Positions 8,312 through 16,968 of a DNA stretch of 64,000 nucleotides are shown in pieces; within the stretch, counting starts at the first letter, position 1, and each line of letters starts with the position of its first letter. A program made the position numbers and the translations under genes. The notes beneath the pieces are model-generated. The model worked only from the letters and a program-made list of their open reading frames with translations, was not told the origin of the DNA and searched no databases. This stretch comes from Chryseobacterium lactis (GTDB lineage Bacteria > Bacteroidota > Bacteroidia > Flavobacteriales > Weeksellaceae), in NCBI RefSeq assembly GCF_003815875.1, contig NZ_CP033924.1:3472001-3536000 (forward strand), read 5' to 3'.

Positions 8312-9082
8312 TTATTTTAATTGAGGTGCAAACATTGGGGTTCCCTGATTGTCTAAGGCTAATAAAGGAACCTGGTAAGTATCTTCAAGAAGTTGCTTCA
8401 GTTCATCTGTTTTCAATGATTGGACAGGAACTAACTCATTGCGTCGCATGACAAAAAATTCATCACCGAAGAGAAACGCAAGATTCGGATCATGCATCAC
8501 ACATAAAACTGTAGTCCCTTCATTGACCAGCTGACGGATAACTTCCAGTACAGCTACCTGATAATGCAGGTCCAGATGATTGGTGGGTTCATCAAGCATT
8601 AAAATATCAGGTTTTTGAACGAGAACCCTGCAAAGCAAAACTAATTGGCGTTCCCCACCGGAAAGAGCGGTGTAGGGTTTATCTTTTAAGTGCATTAAAT
8701 TAAATTTGTGAAGAATTTCCTCCACGGCATCATAGTCCGGTTGTTTAGGCGAAAACCTTGAAAAAGAGGCTCGACCGGTCAATATCACATCCATTACTTT
8801 AAATGGAAAAGTCGTTTGATGAAACTGGGTTAAAAATCCGACACGAACAGGTGAACCGGTTCCTATTTTGATTTTTCGGCGTTCTTTATCAGCGATGAAT
8901 ACTTTTCCTGTATACTCCTTTTCAAGTCCGGCAATAATTTTAAATAAAGTTGATTTACCACTTCCGTTCCTTCCCAGAATAACGGAAAGCTTTCCCTTTG
9001 GAAATTCAGCACGTACGTTTTTTAATACCTCATCTTTTCCGTACTTAAAAGACAATTGTTCTATAGAAATTATTGAGGTCAT
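8312..9082 (-). CDS. ABC transporter ATP-binding protein (FecE/BtuD family)
   Basis: A 256-residue ATPase of metal-chelate importers. Walker A is GRNGSGKST (residues ~38-46), signature LSGGERQ, Walker B ILMLDEPTNHLD and the switch histidine in MHDPN. It overlaps the permease gene by 4 bp (ATGA), a sign of translational coupling. It works with the permease (9079-10089) and the binding lipoprotein (10089-11102) to bring a periplasmic metal or metal chelate into the cytoplasm. Confidence 0.92.
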   Translation of the reverse strand: MTSIISIEQLSFKYGKDEVLKNVRAEFPKGKLSVILGRNGSGKSTLFKIIAGLEKEYTGKVFIADKERRKIKIGTGSPVRVGFLTQFHQTTFPFKVMDVILTGRASFSRFSPKQPDYDAVEEILHKFNLMHLKDKPYTALSGGERQLVLLCRVLVQKPDILMLDEPTNHLDLHYQVAVLEVIRQLVNEGTTVLCVMHDPNLAFLFGDEFFVMRRNELVPVQSLKTDELKQLLEDTYQVPLLALDNQGTPMFAPQLK

Positions 9083-10089
9083 GAGTTCCAGTTTATGGCG
9101 TTTTTACGCATTAGATAAATGAAAATCGGGGCTCCGATAATCATGGTAAATACCCCGATCGGAATTTCAAACGGCATTACAGTACGTGAAAAGTCATCAA
9201 TCAATAATAAAAATGTTCCTCCGATACTGATATTGGCCCAAACGGTAATATTGTTATTGGGGCCAAAGATCATCCTGCTGATATGAGGCACAATCAATCC
9301 GAACAGACTAATGACTCCTACAGCAGCTACCGACGAAGCAGTAATCATTGTGGCAACAGCCATCAGAACCAGCTTCAGAAGGGTAGGGTTTACCCCGACT
9401 GCCATTGCTTCATGATCTCCTAATGCCAGAAGGTTGAGTTTCCACCGAAGGATAACAATAACAAATAATCCAATAAGAACGGGAAATACTGCGGTATATA
9501 CTTTCTGCCAGGAAGCGGTATGTAAATTACCCATAGTCCATTGGACGATAGCCTGTAATTTATAAGGGTCACTCAAATACTGAAGGACGGTGAGGAAAGC
9601 TGTAAATACTCCTGAAACAATCATTCCGGCAAGAACCATACTCACAATGGAAGTTTTAGCCCCGGCATATGAGACAAGGTAAGTGATAACGACCGCTATA
9701 ACTCCAAAAATAAAAGCAGAAATATTAACAGCCATTACCGGAAACAACATGGCTAAGGCAGCACCGAATGCCGAACCTGAAGAAATTCCCAGGGTAAACG
9801 GATCAACAATGGGATTTCTGAATACTGCCTGTAATACTCCTCCTGAAGAAGCCAATGAAGCCCCTACCAAAAAGGTAAGTACAATCCGCGGCAGTCGTAC
9901 CTGCCACAAAATGGTAGATAAACTTCCATGCAGAACAGTCGGATCTTCGGAAAATCCTGATACCACAGCAATGTGATGGAAAAGTTCTCCTAATCCTATA
10001 TTTTCACTGGAACCTATAATCAGTGAGATCACTCCCAACACAATGGGTAAAAGAATGAGGAGGAAGATTATTTTGCTGCCTTTCACCAT
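9079..10089 (-). CDS. ABC transporter permease (FecCD/BtuC family)
   Basis: A 336-residue inner-membrane permease with about ten predicted helices. It has family motifs such as VRLPRIVLTFLVGASLASSGGVLQ near the N-terminus, the GxxFGAALA-type block at ~110 and GLIVPHISRMIFG near residue 265, which contacts the ATPase. The length is normal for the family (320-350). Its ATG overlaps the last base of the binding-protein stop codon. The family imports iron-siderophore, haem, cobalamin and, in some bacteria, nickel or cobalt. The operon context points to nickel. Confidence 0.92.
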   Translation of the reverse strand: MVKGSKIIFLLILLPIVLGVISLIIGSSENIGLGELFHHIAVVSGFSEDPTVLHGSLSTILWQVRLPRIVLTFLVGASLASSGGVLQAVFRNPIVDPFTLGISSGSAFGAALAMLFPVMAVNISAFIFGVIAVVITYLVSYAGAKTSIVSMVLAGMIVSGVFTAFLTVLQYLSDPYKLQAIVQWTMGNLHTASWQKVYTAVFPVLIGLFVIVILRWKLNLLALGDHEAMAVGVNPTLLKLVLMAVATMITASSVAAVGVISLFGLIVPHISRMIFGPNNNITVWANISIGGTFLLLIDDFSRTVMPFEIPIGVFTMIIGAPIFIYLMRKNAINWNS

Positions 10090-11102
10090 CAGATCAATCC
10101 TTTTTTACCATAGATTATTTCAAAAGCTTTTTTCACATCCTGATCCAATTGTTCTTGGGTATATGATGGCATGCACCAATGACGAAGCTGCTTGGCAAAT
10201 AACATAAATTTCACAGTATGCGGATCGTACGGAAAAGAAGGAGACATTACAAAGACCTGCTTGTTTTTTACCGCAGGAAGGGCTGTCAGCTCCTTTAAAC
10301 TATACACATCTGACAATTTGGAATTCCATAAAATAATCAGGTCAGGATTCCATTTGTATAGTGTTTCTGCGCTGATATTCGGGGCTTCTACAGGAACCGG
10401 ACAGGCATTCTGGGCGCCGGATAATGTAATCGCCATATCAATTAAACTTCCTTTTCCGGAAGTAGACATGATACGTCCCTTTGACCAGGCATAATAGATT
10501 TTTTTGGGAGAAGCTTCGTGAGAAGTTCTCATTTTCTTCACTTCCTCTGATACATAGCCTGTAATTTCTTCGGCCCGTTTTTGTTTTCCGAGGAGTTTTC
10601 CTACATTTTTTAATTCATCTAAAATTTTCTCATCATTCAAAGATGAAAAAGTAAATACCGGAATGCCAAGGTTTTCAATTTGATTGATGTTATCTTCATC
10701 CGTATTAAAAGTCAGTACTAAGTCAGGTTTCAGACCTACTATACTTTCTGCATTACTGGATTGTCCCCCAAAAGTAGGTGTGGCAATACTTTTATTCTTA
10801 ATACGGTCATCAAGCCTGGAAAGAAAATGGTAAGTATCCTCCATTTCATAGATCTGCTGTGGAATACCTACAATTTTTTCTCCTGCCTGAAGCATATAGA
10901 CATCATCTACGAGGGCATTGTATAAAACAACAATCCGTTTTGCCTCATGAGGAAGGGTAATGGTTTTGCCTCTGCTGTCTGTTGCAGAGACTGATATATT
11001 GGATGAAGTTTCTTTTTGATTCGAACTTTTCGGATTGTTACAGCTTTGTACGATGAGTATCACAGCGGAAAGGCATGTGATACCCCAGTTTTTAATTTTC
11101 AT
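10089..11102 (-). CDS. Periplasmic metal-binding lipoprotein of ABC transporter
   Basis: A 337-residue class III solute-binding protein. The lipobox (VQSC, Cys21) follows a short signal sequence. Two lobes are joined by a long helix; typical blocks are TDSRGKTITLPHEAKRIVV, then GLKPDLVLTF and NPDLIILW. It delivers substrate to the FecCD-like permease encoded directly downstream. Its start overlaps the end of the UreE-like gene by 11 bp. The family recognises chelates (siderophore, haem, vitamin B12) or Ni/Co complexes. The histidines and cysteine near the C-terminus (FAKQLRHWCMPSY) could be relevant but are not proof of metal choice. Confidence 0.88.
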   Translation of the reverse strand: MKIKNWGITCLSAVILIVQSCNNPKSSNQKETSSNISVSATDSRGKTITLPHEAKRIVVLYNALVDDVYMLQAGEKIVGIPQQIYEMEDTYHFLSRLDDRIKNKSIATPTFGGQSSNAESIVGLKPDLVLTFNTDEDNINQIENLGIPVFTFSSLNDEKILDELKNVGKLLGKQKRAEEITGYVSEEVKKMRTSHEASPKKIYYAWSKGRIMSTSGKGSLIDMAITLSGAQNACPVPVEAPNISAETLYKWNPDLIILWNSKLSDVYSLKELTALPAVKNKQVFVMSPSFPYDPHTVKFMLFAKQLRHWCMPSYTQEQLDQDVKKAFEIIYGKKGLI

Positions 11103-11565
11103 GTGCTTTATTTTTTGTCAGATGACGTAGTGATTGAGTGGATAGCAACTGAGTATCTCTCAATTCAATACGTCCGTTATATCTTAGCGAGAGCTGTTCG
11201 TAGAGACGACCGTCATACGGAACTGCAAATTCTTGTATTCCGATTAGAAATACAGGCAAATGCTGATTGCCAATGAAATAACAGAAATCTGCAGCGTCCT
11301 GATCATTTTTTGCAGGAAAACAGATGGTAAGACAGTCTTTGATACTGATTGTAGCAACCAATTTGCCATTACTGTATAAAAGATCTCCCTGCTGCCATTC
11401 TTGCTGATGGGGCAGTCTTAGTTCCAAAACCAACCCGGAGGATGTAGCCCGGGTCAGCTTTTGTTTTTTATTTTCGAACCATTCGAGTTCTAAGACTTCC
11501 TGGCAATCACTTCGATTTTCGTCTGTTTTTACTTCATCTATTACGACCGGTTGTATGATATTCAT
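11092..11565 (-). CDS. ureE: UreE-like nickel chaperone
   Basis: A 157-residue protein with the two-domain plan of urease accessory protein UreE. The N-terminal beta domain carries VLELRLPHQQEWQQGDLLY. The C-terminal ferredoxin-like domain carries AADFCYFIGNQHLPV, corresponding to the GNRHVP motif of UreE. His102 corresponds to the conserved interfacial nickel-binding histidine. There is no His-rich C-terminal tail. UreE carries Ni2+ to the urease maturation complex. The gene lies 3 bp after hypB and overlaps the binding-lipoprotein gene. No urease structural genes are in the window, so it may serve a distant urease or another nickel enzyme. Confidence 0.75.
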   Translation of the reverse strand: MNIIQPVVIDEVKTDENRSDCQEVLELEWFENKKQKLTRATSSGLVLELRLPHQQEWQQGDLLYSNGKLVATISIKDCLTICFPAKNDQDAADFCYFIGNQHLPVFLIGIQEFAVPYDGRLYEQLSLRYNGRIELRDTQLLSTQSLRHLTKNKAHEN

Positions 11566-11568
11566 AGA

Positions 11569-12285
11569 TTAATCTTCCTGAAGAGCACTTGCTTTTTTCA
11601 ATTTTACTTTCTCTTTCAGCCAGTTGCACCATTCATCAATTCCGTCTCCGTTTAAGGTGCTGATGGTCATGACTTCAAGGTTCGGGTTTACTTCATGAGC
11701 ATCTTTCGTCACCGCTTCCACCGAGAATGGAACGTAAGGAAGTAAATCTGCTTTTGATACAAGCATCAGTTCACTTGTTAAAAACATACGTGGATATTTT
11801 TTAGGCTTATCATCCCCTTCGGTAGACGCCAGAAGGGTAACCCGATAATCTTCTCCCAGGTCAAAGGCAGACGGGCAGAGAAGGTTTCCTACATTCTCTA
11901 TAAACAGTAAATCAACACCTTCCAGTTCGATATGATCTAAAGCCTGCAAAATCATCTGTGCCTCAATATGGCACATTCCGCCGGTTACAATTTGAAGAGC
12001 ATTAATTCCTGCTTCACGCATACGGATTGCATCACGCTCTGTTTCCGGGTCGCCTACAAGAATTGAAATATTTAGATCCTGCGCAAGACGTTTTCCTGTT
12101 TCCTGCATCAGCGTTGTTTTTCCGGATCCCGGAGATGAGCAGACGTTGATGACACAAACGTCTTTTAAACGCTCTCTGATGGCTTTAGCCACAAAATCAT
12201 TGGCTTTTAATAAATGAAGAGTGGTATTATCACATTGAACCGAACCTACGCGGTTTCCTAAACTTTTTGGATTAGCTGTTGACAT
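11569..12285 (-). CDS. hypB: Hydrogenase/urease nickel-incorporation GTPase HypB
   Basis: A 238-residue SIMIBI-class GTPase. The P-loop is SSPGSGKTT (residues 50-58). The HypB signature ENVGNLLCP lies at 130-138, and Cys105, His106 and Cys137 match the spacing of the G-domain metal site. The guanine-specificity region is VSKADLLPY. It lacks both the N-terminal CxxCGC nickel motif and a His-rich stretch, so it can act as a GTPase but not as a nickel store. It transfers nickel together with HypA. It starts 1 bp after the hypA stop codon. Confidence 0.92.
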   Translation of the reverse strand: MSTANPKSLGNRVGSVQCDNTTLHLLKANDFVAKAIRERLKDVCVINVCSSPGSGKTTLMQETGKRLAQDLNISILVGDPETERDAIRMREAGINALQIVTGGMCHIEAQMILQALDHIELEGVDLLFIENVGNLLCPSAFDLGEDYRVTLLASTEGDDKPKKYPRMFLTSELMLVSKADLLPYVPFSVEAVTKDAHEVNPNLEVMTISTLNGDGIDEWCNWLKEKVKLKKASALQED

Positions 12286-12286
12286 A

Positions 12287-12640
12287 TTAATGGTCTTTTT
12301 GTTTAAAAATTACTTTTGAGATAAAGAGTTCATTACCCTGAACAATATGGGCGGAAGGAGTTCCGCAGTCGTCACAGACAAACGTATGATACCTGACCTG
12401 AAAATCCTTATCACACCGTTCACAATGGGCAATAATATCATTTACAAGAACCTCAAGTTCCATTTCCTGATAGTATGGATGATCGGTAATAAAGGCATCG
12501 AATGCGTTCTGGATGAGGACAGGCTGAACATTGGAAAGCAGTCCTGCCGTTACCTGAACCTGCTGAATATCTTCTACTTTGGCATCATAATGAGATTCCA
12601 AGGTGTCAAAAATATCCTTCACTATACTTAATTCATGCAT
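12287..12640 (-). CDS. hypA: Nickel-insertion protein HypA
   Basis: A 117-residue HypA of standard length. It begins MHE, where the N-terminus, His2 and Glu3 bind nickel. A zinc site is formed by Cys73, Cys76, Cys89 and Cys92 in two CxxC motifs. HypA hands nickel to HypB partners for [NiFe]-hydrogenase, and in Helicobacter also for urease. It is the first gene of the operon that runs to 5330. The 115 bp upstream contain a small hairpin (TCTCTA..TAGAGA around 12716-12730) and presumably the promoter, which I could not place with confidence. Confidence 0.92.
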   Translation of the reverse strand: MHELSIVKDIFDTLESHYDAKVEDIQQVQVTAGLLSNVQPVLIQNAFDAFITDHPYYQEMELEVLVNDIIAHCERCDKDFQVRYHTFVCDDCGTPSAHIVQGNELFISKVIFKQKDH

Positions 12641-12755
12641 AGCTTATATTTTTTTAAAGGTGAAACGGACTATCTGAGAGTAGTTGAGATAATCTTAATT
12701 TGAAAAGGGGCAAATTCTCTACAATAGAGATGTACCGATTTATAGGAAAGATGGA

Positions 12756-13118
12756 TCAGATCCTGATCTTTAAATTATGAAATAAAAGATATTTGGGAAG
12801 GTGATAATGATGTACAAACTCTGCAGCAGAAGTAATCATTGCGCCGGAGTTGGCATCTGAACCCCAAAACAGAATGTATTTTACAAAGAAAGTAAAAGGG
12901 AGATCAAAGAAAGTTTTGTCTGCATCAAAATCATTTTCTGCAACAGATTCTACCAATAAGCTAGTATGCTGAAGAGCAGATCCGGAAGCTTTCAAACTCA
13001 TTTGATCTTTTGAAGAATCTACTGGACTCATACTTTTTCTGTTGTTTGAGAGTCCTATCATGGTACTCATAAACAGGATAAACAAAAAGATAAGTGATAT
13101 GTGGAAAGACTTCTTCAT
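12756..13118 (-). CDS. Small exported protein of unknown function
   Basis: A 120-residue protein with an N-terminal signal sequence or anchor (ISLIFLFILFMSTMIGL). A second hydrophobic stretch follows (DLPFTFFVKYILFW, residues ~72-85), then an unusual histidine-rich tail (FVHHYHLPKYLLFH). It ends 115 bp ahead of hypA on the same strand and could be the first gene of the nickel operon. The histidines would suit metal binding, but that is inference only. I do not recognise the family. Confidence 0.6.
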   Translation of the reverse strand: MKKSFHISLIFLFILFMSTMIGLSNNRKSMSPVDSSKDQMSLKASGSALQHTSLLVESVAENDFDADKTFFDLPFTFFVKYILFWGSDANSGAMITSAAEFVHHYHLPKYLLFHNLKIRI

Positions 13119-13359
13119 TGATATGCAAATTTAGCCCCTTTTCAGGCTTTTGTTCTTACCAAAAACCTTTTAAAAATGTTCAAAATCAGGATGAAATAGA
13201 AGCCTGTGAATATAATGAAAATCGCTTTTTAATTTTCTTTTTAAATATATATTATATTGGTAATTAATTTGTTAATGTGTGTTTTGAGATGGTTTTTAAG
13301 TTTTGATAGGTCAATAAGAATGTTGAAAAAGATGACTGACCATTGTAATTATGGATTTA

Positions 13360-13914
13360 TTATTTTGAAAAATAATCCTCTTCAAGAATAGCATATTCAT
13401 AATTATCACTCCAACCGTTTTTTAGTGGAAGCAGTTTTCTGCGATGTGCTTCTCTTATCATTCCGGATTTTTCCATAACTTTATAAGAGGCAATATTGTC
13501 AACAGCGCAGCCTGCTTCAATTCTATGGAGTTTCAAATCCTCAAAACCAAACTGAATAATTCTTTCAAGGGCTTCTGTTGCATATCCTTTTCCCCAGACT
13601 TCAGGGCTAAGCTTATACCATGTTTCTGCATTTTTGTAATGAAGCTTAATAAGATCAATTCCGATGATACCTGCAAATGTAAAGTCGATGGTGGTTTCTA
13701 TTAAAAAAGTAAACTTTTTCCGGTTCTGTTGGGCTTCTGATTCTGACCTCCAGGCATCTATCAATGCTTGGGTTTCCTTTTCGTCATCGGCGTATGAAGT
13801 GGGATTGAATGCCGTAATTTCTGGTTTTAAAAGCATTTCATGTACATTGGAAACATCACTCTCCTTGAATGTACGTAAGGTTAACCGATTTGATTTTAAT
13901 ATAAGGTCGTTCAT
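13360..13914 (-). CDS. RimJ/RimL-type GNAT acetyltransferase
   Basis: A 184-residue N-acetyltransferase. Typical blocks are the N-terminal SNRLTLRTFKESD, the acetyl-CoA motif PEVWGKGYATEALERII (residues ~104-120) and the C-terminal HRIEAGCAVDNIASYKVMEKSGM. The subfamily acetylates ribosomal protein N-termini or small substrates; which one cannot be told here. It stands alone, with 241 bp of AT-rich sequence without a gene on its downstream side (13119-13359) and 195 bp upstream. Confidence 0.88.
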   Translation of the reverse strand: MNDLILKSNRLTLRTFKESDVSNVHEMLLKPEITAFNPTSYADDEKETQALIDAWRSESEAQQNRKKFTFLIETTIDFTFAGIIGIDLIKLHYKNAETWYKLSPEVWGKGYATEALERIIQFGFEDLKLHRIEAGCAVDNIASYKVMEKSGMIREAHRRKLLPLKNGWSDNYEYAILEEDYFSK

Positions 13915-14109
13915 TTAAGTATCCTGTTTTTTATGGAATATAAAAGGCAATATATTAAAAATAATCAGAATTTAAGACGAGAAATCAGCAGGCGGACAGC
14001 AGGCTCGATACTGATAGCAGGGTTGTTTTTGATATCTCATAAGAACGGCTGATAAATTCACAGAATTATCCCTATTTTAGACGGTCCAAATAGATAGCAT
14101 TATAATTTA

Positions 14110-14691
14110 ATGGATAAATCATCGATCAACAATTATTTTCATTCCTTGTTCAGTATCAAAGATGAGGTGGTTGAAAAAATTACCGAAAAATTCAATCGTT
14201 TTGAGCTGAAAGCAAATGCCGTTGTACTGGACCAAAATGTAATCAGTACCAAAACCTATTTTCTGGAAAAAGGGTATGTCCGGTCTTATATTTTGAATGA
14301 AGATAATGAAGAGATTACAACAAATATTTATGCTGCACCGTGCTTTGTGAATGATTTTTTATCGTTTTTCAGACAACAGCCTACCAAAGAAATATATCAA
14401 ACCATCACAGATTGTGTTTTTTGGGAAACGGGCCTGGAAAATGTTCAGGATAATTTTCACAATATCCCTGAATTCAGAGAATTTAGCCGCCTTCTTTTTG
14501 TACTTAATTATTACAAGATTCATGACAGGTTGATAGAAATGGCCAGTCAGAAAGCTTCAACGAGATATTTTAACCTGATGAAAAAAGATCCTGACATTTT
14601 TCAGCATGTTCCACTGAAGATTATTGCTTCCTATCTCGGAATCAAAGACAGTTCGCTGAGCCGGATCAGAAAAGATATCCATAAAATGTAA
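14110..14691 (+). CDS. Crp/Fnr-family transcriptional regulator
   Basis: A 193-residue regulator. Residues ~15-115 form the cyclic-nucleotide-binding-like beta-roll (FELKANAVVLDQNVISTKTYFL, in outline). A long dimer helix follows, then a winged helix at the C-terminus (VPLKIIASYLGIKDSSLSRIRK). The cAMP-contact residues of Crp are not evident, as is usual in the Bacteroidota subfamily. It lies upstream of the ketopantoate reductase-like gene, 63 bp to that ATG, and may be co-transcribed with it. Confidence 0.85.
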   Translation: MDKSSINNYFHSLFSIKDEVVEKITEKFNRFELKANAVVLDQNVISTKTYFLEKGYVRSYILNEDNEEITTNIYAAPCFVNDFLSFFRQQPTKEIYQTITDCVFWETGLENVQDNFHNIPEFREFSRLLFVLNYYKIHDRLIEMASQKASTRYFNLMKKDPDIFQHVPLKIIASYLGIKDSSLSRIRKDIHKM

Positions 14692-14754
14692 TTTCTTTTC
14701 ATTTGTCAAGTGATCGTTTCACTGTTGTCATTGATCTTTGCTAAAAATAATTTC

Positions 14755-15690
14755 ATGAACAAAAAACATATTGTCATTGTTGGATTAGGAGGTGTAGGCG
14801 GATATTTTGGCTTTAAAATAAATCAGACCAATGAAACCTCAGAAAAGTATTTCGTTTCCTTTGTGGCCAGAGGAGAAACCTACGAAAAGGTAAAAAAAGA
14901 CGGATTAATCTTACTTTCTCCGGAACATGCACGCCAACAAACATGTCCCAATGCTCTTGAGCAAAATATTGCAGATATAAAAAATCCTGATCTGGTTCTG
15001 ATCTGTGTTAAAGAATATGATCTTGAAAACGTGTGCACACAGCTTTTATCTGTCATTAATAAAGAAACTATACTTCTTCCTATGATGAACGGAGCGGATA
15101 TCTACGAGAGAATCAGAAAAATAATTCCTGAAAATGTTATTTTGCCTACCTGCATTTATGTAGCTTCTCATATTAAAGAAAAAGGAACTGTAGAACATAA
15201 AGGAAAGCCCGGGAAAATGATTGTAGGACGTGATCCGGAACATTTTTCAACGGATGTGAAATGGGTTACCGATGTACTTGAAGAAAGCAAAATTGATTTT
15301 GATTGTAAAGACAATTCACTAATCGATATCTGGACTAAGTTTTTCTTTATCGCAAGTTTCGGGCTGGTAACCGCAAAGCATAATTCGTCAATCGGAACAG
15401 TGTATACCGATGAACAGCAGAAACAGGAAGCCACTGAAATTATGAAAGAAATGAAGCTGATTGCAGATAAAAAAGAAATTCATCTTCAGGACGATATCAT
15501 TGAAAAAACATTTGAAAAAGCAGCCACATTTCCTTTTGAAACCCCAACGTCTTTACAGTTGGATATTCATTCAGGAAAAAAAGATAATGAGCTGGAGTTG
15601 TTTGCCGGGGCCATTTTAAAATACGGAACTGAATTGAGAATATCTACTCCTTATACCCAAAAAATTTATATGAAGATTAAAGAAATCTAA
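14755..15690 (+). CDS. Ketopantoate reductase-like NAD(P)H oxidoreductase (ApbA/PanE family)
   Basis: The Rossmann motif VGLGGVGGYFG sits at the N-terminus. The catalytic-lysine region, matching the KFFFIASFGLVTA segment (residues ~197-209), and the C-terminal helical domain (FPFETPTSLQLDIHSGKKDNE in part) fit 2-dehydropantoate 2-reductase. I chose the ATG at 14755 because the next in-frame start upstream (14710) adds 15 residues with no homology before the NAD-binding strand. The family reduces 2-ketopantoate to pantoate in coenzyme A synthesis, but paralogues act on other 2-keto acids. The role here is not settled by context. Confidence 0.82.
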   Translation: MNKKHIVIVGLGGVGGYFGFKINQTNETSEKYFVSFVARGETYEKVKKDGLILLSPEHARQQTCPNALEQNIADIKNPDLVLICVKEYDLENVCTQLLSVINKETILLPMMNGADIYERIRKIIPENVILPTCIYVASHIKEKGTVEHKGKPGKMIVGRDPEHFSTDVKWVTDVLEESKIDFDCKDNSLIDIWTKFFFIASFGLVTAKHNSSIGTVYTDEQQKQEATEIMKEMKLIADKKEIHLQDDIIEKTFEKAATFPFETPTSLQLDIHSGKKDNELELFAGAILKYGTELRISTPYTQKIYMKIKEI

Positions 15691-15725
15691 GTCTTTGGTT
15701 CACATGAGGGACATAACTCTACAGA

Positions 15726-15886
15726 AAAAGAGGCTGTCTCAAAAGTCAAATAATTTGGCTTTTGTCATTGGCTACGCCGAATCTTCGATTTCTGACGAAG
15801 GAAGAATCTTATTGTTTATCTGTTATTTAAGATTCTTCACTACATTTCATTTCATTCAGAATGACACTTTTGAGACGGCCTCTTTT
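15726..15886. repeat. MITE-like element with 21-bp terminal inverted repeats
   Basis: AAAAGAGGCTGTCTCAAAAG at 15726 is matched in inverse at 15866-15886 (one mismatch in 21). The 119 bp inside contain further inverted pieces (GAATCTTCG..CGAAG.AAGAATC) and a TTCATTCAGAATGACA stretch. The ends share GGCTGTCTCAA with the terminator hairpins at 2430 and 3085. It encodes no protein and lies between convergent genes. It can fold into one long hairpin and may also terminate transcription. Confidence 0.65.
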
Positions 15887-15977
15887 GATTTGGTGTGCTA
15901 GAAATTTAAATATAAAGATTTTGAAATCTCACGCAACTTACATGTGCGTAGATTGTGTATATACATTATTGTTTCAA

Positions 15978-16862
15978 TTAAAATTCCCGATCTCTATCCC
16001 TGATTGTTCTGAATTTCGTTTTAAAGAAAGTATCAGCTTTAGCATTAAATTCATCGGTATATACAACCAAAGTACTGTGACCTGAATCTGGTAGAATCCA
16101 TAGATTGGCTTTGGGTATATTTCTGAATATTTCCAGGGTATGTTCCGGTTTTATCACATCATAATCTCCACCGATAACAAGAACAGGGATTTTAATCTGA
16201 TGAAGATCTTTTGTATTGATATTGGGCTGTTCGCTTAATAATCTTTTGTATTTGAGAACCGTATAATCCAGATCTTTTTTATTTTTCTTAACGGCCATTT
16301 GCTTTTTAAATTCAGCATAATTGGCACTGACTCTTTTGTAGATATCGGTTTCTACGGCAGAAGAGTCCGGACGTAAATTAGCACCCGTGACAATTAGCTT
16401 TTTCACCTTTTCAGGATGCCTTATACTTAGCAAAAGACCGTTAATTCCGCCATCACTCCAGCCAATAACCAGGGCGGAATCAATTTTCATCTTGTTCAGC
16501 AGCTCAGCATAATCATCAGACATCATCTCATAAGTCAATGCATCTCCTTTATCTAATGATTTTGCGTGTGCTCTGCTGTCAGCTACAATTACTTTATAAT
16601 GTTTTGAAAAAAATGGAATCTGCTTAGAAAAGTCAACGATTGAACCGCCATTTCCGTGAATCAGCAGTAAAGGCTGACCCTGGCCATAGGTTTCGCAATA
16701 CATTTTTATCCCATTGACGTCATAATATTGCCCTGCTTTTGGATTATTTCCATAACTGGACTTCTCCGTAAGTTGGCTATATTCTTTTTTAAGCTTTTGA
16801 ACATCCGTTTGGGCAGACCACATGGCGGGTAATAAGGCGAGAAATAACAATATCGTTTTCAT
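15978..16862 (-). CDS. Exported alpha/beta-fold hydrolase
   Basis: A 294-residue secreted or periplasmic hydrolase. A signal peptide ends near MWSAQ (residue ~18). The oxyanion-hole motif is LIHGNGG. The nucleophile elbow is GWSDGG (GxSxG). Asp lies in VLVIGGDYDVIKP and His in PDSGHSTLV. The order Ser-Asp-His and spacing are normal. Substrate unknown; esterase, lactonase or epoxide-type reactions are possible. It lies alone, convergent with the PanE-like gene across the MITE-like element. Confidence 0.85.
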   Translation of the reverse strand: MKTILLFLALLPAMWSAQTDVQKLKKEYSQLTEKSSYGNNPKAGQYYDVNGIKMYCETYGQGQPLLLIHGNGGSIVDFSKQIPFFSKHYKVIVADSRAHAKSLDKGDALTYEMMSDDYAELLNKMKIDSALVIGWSDGGINGLLLSIRHPEKVKKLIVTGANLRPDSSAVETDIYKRVSANYAEFKKQMAVKKNKKDLDYTVLKYKRLLSEQPNINTKDLHQIKIPVLVIGGDYDVIKPEHTLEIFRNIPKANLWILPDSGHSTLVVYTDEFNAKADTFFKTKFRTIRDRDREF

Positions 16863-16968
16863 AACTTACAGGGTATTATTAAATTATCGTGATATTTTGA
16901 TTTTTCTATAAGTAGAATATTGTTCATTCTTGTTACAAAAACGAATAATGATAATCGGTCAGAAAAGT

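Noticed and set aside
14710..14754. Upstream in-frame ATG of the PanE-like gene
   Set aside because: The extra 15 residues precede the NAD-binding strand and have no family counterpart; ATG 14755 is better placed.
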